Below, piece after piece: positions 6,738 to 10,157 of a stretch of DNA of 10,157 nucleotides. Under the pieces are notes generated by a model that was given only the letters and a program-made list of their open reading frames with translations, was not told the origin of the DNA and searched no databases. Source of the stretch: Methanomicrobiales archaeon (lineage in GTDB: Archaea > Halobacteriota > Methanomicrobia > Methanomicrobiales > JACTUA01); assembly GCA_028678885.1 (NCBI GenBank), contig JAJRCP010000070.1:1-10157 (forward strand), given 5' to 3'. Position numbers and translations under genes: made by a program. The first letter of the stretch is position 1. Each line of letters opens with the position of its first letter.

Positions 6738-7589
6738 ATGTCAAAAAATGTGCATAAGATAAAGATTGATTTGATGCCGGGAAATATTGAGGAGAGTAAA
6801 GACCTCGCATCATTCGAAGAAAATGCACGAGTACTTACCCGGTTTGGACTCACCTTCAATCAGGCAAAGATCTATCTCGCGAATGTCGAACTAGGTACGA
6901 CCTCCATCGAGCCGATATCAAAGATATCCATGGTACGCCGGGAAGATGTTTACAGGATACTCCCCAAACTCTACGATATTGGTATCGTGGAAAAAGTACT
7001 CGGCAATCCTACCAGGGTCAGGGCAATTCCGGCAGGAAAAGCAATGACTCTCCTCGTGAAGAACAGACAGGAGGCTTCATCCAGAGAACTGAATGAACTC
7101 GCATTAACCGCAAATGAATTCTCGAAAAATTTCAGACCTGTTATCGAGACGGCTTCCAATAGCGGTGATGACTGCCAGTTTTCTCTGATCTCAGGTAAGC
7201 ATGCGATGCGAGAGAAGGTGCTCGATATTCTCGAAGAGACAAAGGAAGAAATTTCAGCGGCTTTATCCGGGAAATACCTCTTCAAATTCCTGAACAACTA
7301 TTTTGAAATTCTGGAAAGATCTTTGGAGAAAGGGGTTACAATCCAGATCATCTCGGATGCCCCCCAGGATGAATCGAATTGCCGGGAACTATCAGGGAAG
7401 TTAAAGTCCTTTTACGAAAACTTCGCATTAAGGTACATGGATCGAAAGCAGAGTGATTATGTTATTTCTGATAAAAAAATCGCATTATTCAATATTAAAG
7501 AAGAGACATCATCCGGGAATGTTTCTCTCCTCTGGACAAATAACCGCAATTTTGTCTCTCTTTTAACGGATGACTTCGATAACGCATAG
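6738..7589 (+). CDS. TrmB-family transcriptional regulator
   Basis: The 283-residue protein has a winged helix-turn-helix at about 32-105, with the TrmB pattern FGLTFNQAKIYLANVELGTT followed by the recognition region MVRREDVYRILPKLYDIGIV and the wing NPTRVRAIP. A helical linker at 105-135 leads to a C-terminal domain (about 145-280) resembling the effector domain of TrmB regulators, with ISGKHAMREKVLDILEE and a later VTIQIISDAP strand. TrmB proteins bind DNA in the cytoplasm and often respond to small molecules such as sugars in archaea. The effector here is unknown. The start is supported by GGGAGGGGG at 6727-6735, overlapping an 8-bp CCCTAGGG palindrome. It lies downstream of the MFS gene and converges with the ammonium transporter gene. 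Its second half is visibly more AT-rich than the MFS gene. Confidence 0.9.
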   Translation: MSKNVHKIKIDLMPGNIEESKDLASFEENARVLTRFGLTFNQAKIYLANVELGTTSIEPISKISMVRREDVYRILPKLYDIGIVEKVLGNPTRVRAIPAGKAMTLLVKNRQEASSRELNELALTANEFSKNFRPVIETASNSGDDCQFSLISGKHAMREKVLDILEETKEEISAALSGKYLFKFLNNYFEILERSLEKGVTIQIISDAPQDESNCRELSGKLKSFYENFALRYMDRKQSDYVISDKKIALFNIKEETSSGNVSLLWTNNRNFVSLLTDDFDNA

Positions 7590-7598
7590 TTGCACACC

Positions 7599-7625
7599 GA
7601 CAATCGGGATTCCCCCGCAATTGTC
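7599..7625 (+). terminator. Stem-loop after the TrmB-type gene
   Basis: GACAATCGGG (7599-7608) pairs with CCCG (7614-7617) and ATTGTC (7620-7625), giving ten base pairs around the loop ATTCC with a two-base CA bulge. It starts 9 bases after the stop codon. No T-run follows directly, so it may protect the transcript end rather than terminate. Confidence 0.4.
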
Positions 7626-7718
7626 CTCCCGGACGGAAGTCAGATCGCCAGCCCTACTGCTATCAAGTGATCTTGATTCGTCCAACACACCCAGACTGAA
7701 AGATTCCTTTTCATCCTA

Positions 7719-7741
7719 GACAAGAGTAATAATATAAAATA
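7719..7741 (-). terminator. T-rich terminator tract for the ammonium transporter transcript
   Basis: Read on the minus strand, the bases shortly after the Amt stop codon include ACTTATTTTATATTATTACT. Archaeal RNA polymerase commonly stops at such T-rich tracts without needing a hairpin. The position is right, but the assignment rests on composition alone. Confidence 0.35.
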
Positions 7742-7760
7742 AGTCGTATCCCTCTGCAGG

Positions 7761-9062
7761 TTATCCCTGGGGAGGGATCACCTTCTCTATCTGATAATCT
7801 GTGGTGATCCCGTGAAGGGCCCTGCTGATGAGCCAGATCACGATGGATGAGAGAATAAAGACGGTCACCATTACCGTGACTATCCCCAGCAACTCGATTC
7901 CTAACTGCTGGAGCGCCTGGTAACCACCTCCAAACAGGAGGCCATTCTGCAGGTTTCCGTTCCCAGAAGCAGCTGCAAAAGGGGCCTGGGTGAAGAATGC
8001 AATCATGACGACGCCGAACAACCCTCCTGTGAGATGTCCCGGGAACAGGCCCACCGGATCTGAGAACCATTTCATTTTCGCGAAGAACTTTTCGGAAAAG
8101 ATGAACAGCGGTCCGCAAATGACCCCCAGGATCACGGAGCTGAACGGGCTCACGAATCCGGCGAGGGGAGTGATCACGATAAGTCCCATGAGGATCCCAT
8201 TTGCCGCATAGATGAGTCCCGGATTCGTTTTCAGCTCCATGTACTTGAAAAACATCATCGAGAGGAATGAGGTGGAAGCAGCGAGAAAAGTCGTGATTAC
8301 GACGACATTGGCTTCGTGGTTCCATGTCAGGGTGCTCCCGGGGTTGAAACCAAACCACCCGAGCCAAAGGAGGAGAATCGCAATAGTGATCCAGCCTGGG
8401 TTCACATCAATCGGGATTTGGGGGCTCTCTTTAAGACCTTTCTTCCTTTCCTCCCTCCAGATCTGGTACACGATGGCGAATCCTGCGGCCGCCGCCGCCC
8501 CGTGGACGACGAGGCCTCCTGCAAAGTCTCTCATACCGATGTTGTAGAGCCAGCCTGTCGGGTTCCATATCCACGCGGCAGGCAGGTTCCAGATGATGAT
8601 GAAGTACACAATCGAGAAGAGAAAAAATGCTTCTTGTTTCATCTTCTTGAGGGCGATTACGCCCACGAGCGCGAGGGTTACCGCAGCGAACGCAGTCTCG
8701 AAGAAGAAATAGGTCGGGAGCGTCACCCCGGTATTAAAAAAGTCCGTCCCCATAGACCACCAGATCCCGGTGAGGAGCCCGGGGGCGTTGACCGAGACCC
8801 CGCCGAGGAATGGTGCGGTATAGAGTGGATTTCCAATAAGTCCACCTATACAAGGTGCAAAGGCAGTATTAAAACCGACGAATGCCATCATGAAGAAACC
8901 GAGGCAGATGATCACTATCGTCTTCAAAAGGCTTTTTTTATAGGTTTCTCCGAGCTCTCCTATCTCCAGAAGGCCGACCGACATCGTCATGAGGAAAACG
9001 AGGGCACCGCTCAGCAGGACCCAGAGATTGTTGAACAGGTTTTCAGGGGGTACCGGTGCCAT
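7761..9062 (-). CDS. amt: Amt/MEP/Rh-family ammonium transporter
   Basis: This is a complete 433-residue membrane protein with about 11 hydrophobic helices, normal for Amt trimers that carry ammonium into the cell. The pore signatures are present. DFAGGLVVH (179-187) supplies the conserved Asp and the first twin His, H187. DPVGLFPGH (335-343) supplies the second, H343. LGWFGFNPGS (234-243) holds the pore Phe region. Some usual Amt segments differ: the AERM motif after the FQ helix reads ALKKM (137-141), and the AHWVW segment reads AAWIW (162-166). An AGGATG sequence about 9 bases before the ATG can serve as ribosome binding site. The gene follows the urea transporter by 70 bases. No glnK, the usual PII partner of amt, lies downstream; the next gene converges from the other side. 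The family call is firm and the substrate is inferred. Confidence 0.95.
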   Translation of the reverse strand: MAPVPPENLFNNLWVLLSGALVFLMTMSVGLLEIGELGETYKKSLLKTIVIICLGFFMMAFVGFNTAFAPCIGGLIGNPLYTAPFLGGVSVNAPGLLTGIWWSMGTDFFNTGVTLPTYFFFETAFAAVTLALVGVIALKKMKQEAFFLFSIVYFIIIWNLPAAWIWNPTGWLYNIGMRDFAGGLVVHGAAAAAGFAIVYQIWREERKKGLKESPQIPIDVNPGWITIAILLLWLGWFGFNPGSTLTWNHEANVVVITTFLAASTSFLSMMFFKYMELKTNPGLIYAANGILMGLIVITPLAGFVSPFSSVILGVICGPLFIFSEKFFAKMKWFSDPVGLFPGHLTGGLFGVVMIAFFTQAPFAAASGNGNLQNGLLFGGGYQALQQLGIELLGIVTVMVTVFILSSIVIWLISRALHGITTDYQIEKVIPPQG

Positions 9063-9090
9063 TATGGACCCATCCTGTTGGCATTGTTTT

Positions 9091-9099
9091 GATATATAC
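9091..9099 (-). promoter_or_regulatory. TATA-like element in the urea transporter-amt gap
   Basis: The minus strand reads GTATATATC here, 29-37 bases before the amt ATG. This is a good match in composition to an archaeal TATA box, and the expected start site would give a leader of only about ten bases. It suggests amt can be transcribed separately from the upstream urea transporter gene. I could not find a GGAA-N6-TTCC or GGTA-N6-TACC site, the operators known for the methanogen nitrogen repressor NrpR, in this gap. Confidence 0.45.
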
Positions 9100-9132
9100 G
9101 GTAATTTAGATCAATTTCACAAGTTTCGTTTT

Positions 9133-10157
9133 TCATGGTCTTCCCCACCCAATCCCGAACGGAATATTCAGTGCATATGGGGCCGCGAGTATGAAGAACC
9201 AGGCAGTAAATACAAATGGCGCCGTCAATGCGGGTATCCCCCATCTTCCAAGGAAATTTTGCATGGCGGGCATAGTGAAGAGGGTGCACACGATCGTCGC
9301 CAGCACCGCGTACAGGAAGGTCACCCAGGTGAGAGGTAGGAAACTAGTGAGCGCGATCATGACAAGGACCTGGTTATAGCCATGGATCCCGGACCTTATC
9401 TCGGCGAGCGGGAACTTCACCATTATCGCGAGTGCCGCTCCTATCCCCGAACCTATCAGTGCCATCACTCCGGCAAGGAATAACGGTGAATACGGATCCC
9501 ATCCTGTGGTAAAGGCGTTCGTCAGGATACGACCCCCATTCATGACGAGCTCAAAGCTCAGCGCCAGCCCGACAACCCAGAAGACACCGGTCACCCAGTT
9601 CTCGACAAACGTCACCTGCGAGACCCCCTTCAGGACGGCGATCCCGAACTCTTTCGCCGTCCATTTGAAATCGGGGGGTTTTACCAGAGCCGGGTTCTCG
9701 CTATCCGGGATGAGATCACCTGCCCCGCTCGCAAGGTGATGCGCTTCAAGAAGATTTGTTGGACGGTCAGCAAGGGCGGGACGAGGCCAGATATCAATAC
9801 CCCATCTCTTTGTCGCCCACATTATAGCCCAGGTCGTAAATACAAATGCTGCGGTAAAACCAGGTATGGCATATCCCTTACCGCCCTGAATAAACCAGTC
9901 TCCCATGACGTGAGCAATTGCCATCCAGGTGATCGACGTGATCGCGGCTCCAACGAGAGCAAGGGCCAGAGTCGTTCTGTTTGTTTTTGTGAATGGGCCG
10001 GACCAGAGCGCCATGCCTGTCAGCACGGAGTTATAGCCAAACAACCCAAATGTCACCAGATCATAGGGAGCTCCCAGGATAATTGCCACCGCGGCACCAA
10101 TCAAGCTTGATACAAACATTATTGCACCGGCTTTCCTGGAAGCCACAAATGTCCCCA
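9133..10157 (-). CDS. Urea transporter of the UT family, 5' end beyond the window
   Basis: The minus-strand frame stays open to the right edge. The GTG at 10146-10144 is probably not the true start, because the normal N-terminal part (the first copy of the segment seen at 178-187 as VTFVENWVTG) is absent. Counting from that GTG, the UT hallmark GLFGYN occurs at 34-39 and again as GIHGYN at 253-258. PGFTAAFVF (95-103) is likewise repeated as PALTAPFVF (305-313). This two-fold internal duplication is typical of the UT family, channel-like trimers that pass urea through the membrane. Roughly 50-70 residues seem to be missing. The stop is TGA at 9135-9133, with amt starting 70 bases later on the same strand. 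The pairing suggests nitrogen acquisition, although no urease gene is in view. Confidence 0.9.
   Translation of the reverse strand, partial: GTFVASRKAGAIMFVSSLIGAAVAIILGAPYDLVTFGLFGYNSVLTGMALWSGPFTKTNRTTLALALVGAAITSITWMAIAHVMGDWFIQGGKGYAIPGFTAAFVFTTWAIMWATKRWGIDIWPRPALADRPTNLLEAHHLASGAGDLIPDSENPALVKPPDFKWTAKEFGIAVLKGVSQVTFVENWVTGVFWVVGLALSFELVMNGGRILTNAFTTGWDPYSPLFLAGVMALIGSGIGAALAIMVKFPLAEIRSGIHGYNQVLVMIALTSFLPLTWVTFLYAVLATIVCTLFTMPAMQNFLGRWGIPALTAPFVFTAWFFILAAPYALNIPFGIGWGRP

Noticed and set aside
7711..8367. A 218-codon minus-strand frame overlapping the amt 3' half
   Set aside because: It is on the same strand as Amt but in another frame, rich in Arg, His and Pro, with no ribosome binding site. 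It is a frame shadow.
8316..9092. A 258-codon plus-strand open frame opposite amt
   Set aside because: It is wholly antisense to the well-supported Amt protein, has a highly charged, low-complexity composition, and shows no motif. It is a shadow of the codon pattern on the other strand.
10144..10146. GTG as the start codon of the urea transporter
   Set aside because: The frame is still open to the window edge and the family's first N-terminal segment is missing, so the real start lies to the right of the window.

Overview
The window is most consistent with a chromosomal segment of a methanogenic archaeon, probably of the Methanomicrobiales type. This is inference: it rests on a TrmB-type regulator, AT-rich TATA-like elements just upstream of several genes, purine-rich Shine-Dalgarno sequences, and the general look of the transporter proteins. 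No 16S, methanogenesis or other marker gene is present, so the assignment cannot be proved here.

Left part (1-2716): a Fic-domain protein runs leftwards off the window edge. A FAD/NAD(P)H disulfide oxidoreductase diverges from it rightwards. Both carry substitutions at hallmark catalytic residues. The Fic motif begins with Arg instead of His, and the oxidoreductase has Tyr where relatives have the C-terminal active-site His. A perfect 8-bp inverted repeat lies directly upstream of the Fic ribosome binding site.

Middle (2717-5023): a gene-poor, mostly AT-rich stretch that looks like a decaying island. It holds a 17-bp palindrome, a sharply bounded G+C-rich patch with several potential hairpins (3061-3180), and a broken SIR2-family gene. 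The SIR2 gene carries one nonsense codon and three frameshifts, one of which removes a base of the conserved His codon. It also loses its C-terminal nucleotide-binding-like domain at about 4555, where an unrelated minus-strand gene start begins. SIR2-plus-nucleotide-binding-domain proteins are commonly linked to anti-phage defence, so this looks like a dead defence gene.

Right part (5024-10157): a 14-helix (DHA2-type) MFS exporter is followed by a TrmB-family regulator on the same strand. Convergent to these, on the minus strand, is a nitrogen-uptake pair: a urea transporter (its start lies beyond the right edge) and, 70 bases downstream, an Amt ammonium transporter with its own TATA-like element. 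No glnK, urease or glutamine synthetase gene is visible. I found no rRNA, tRNA, CRISPR array or intact mobile element.
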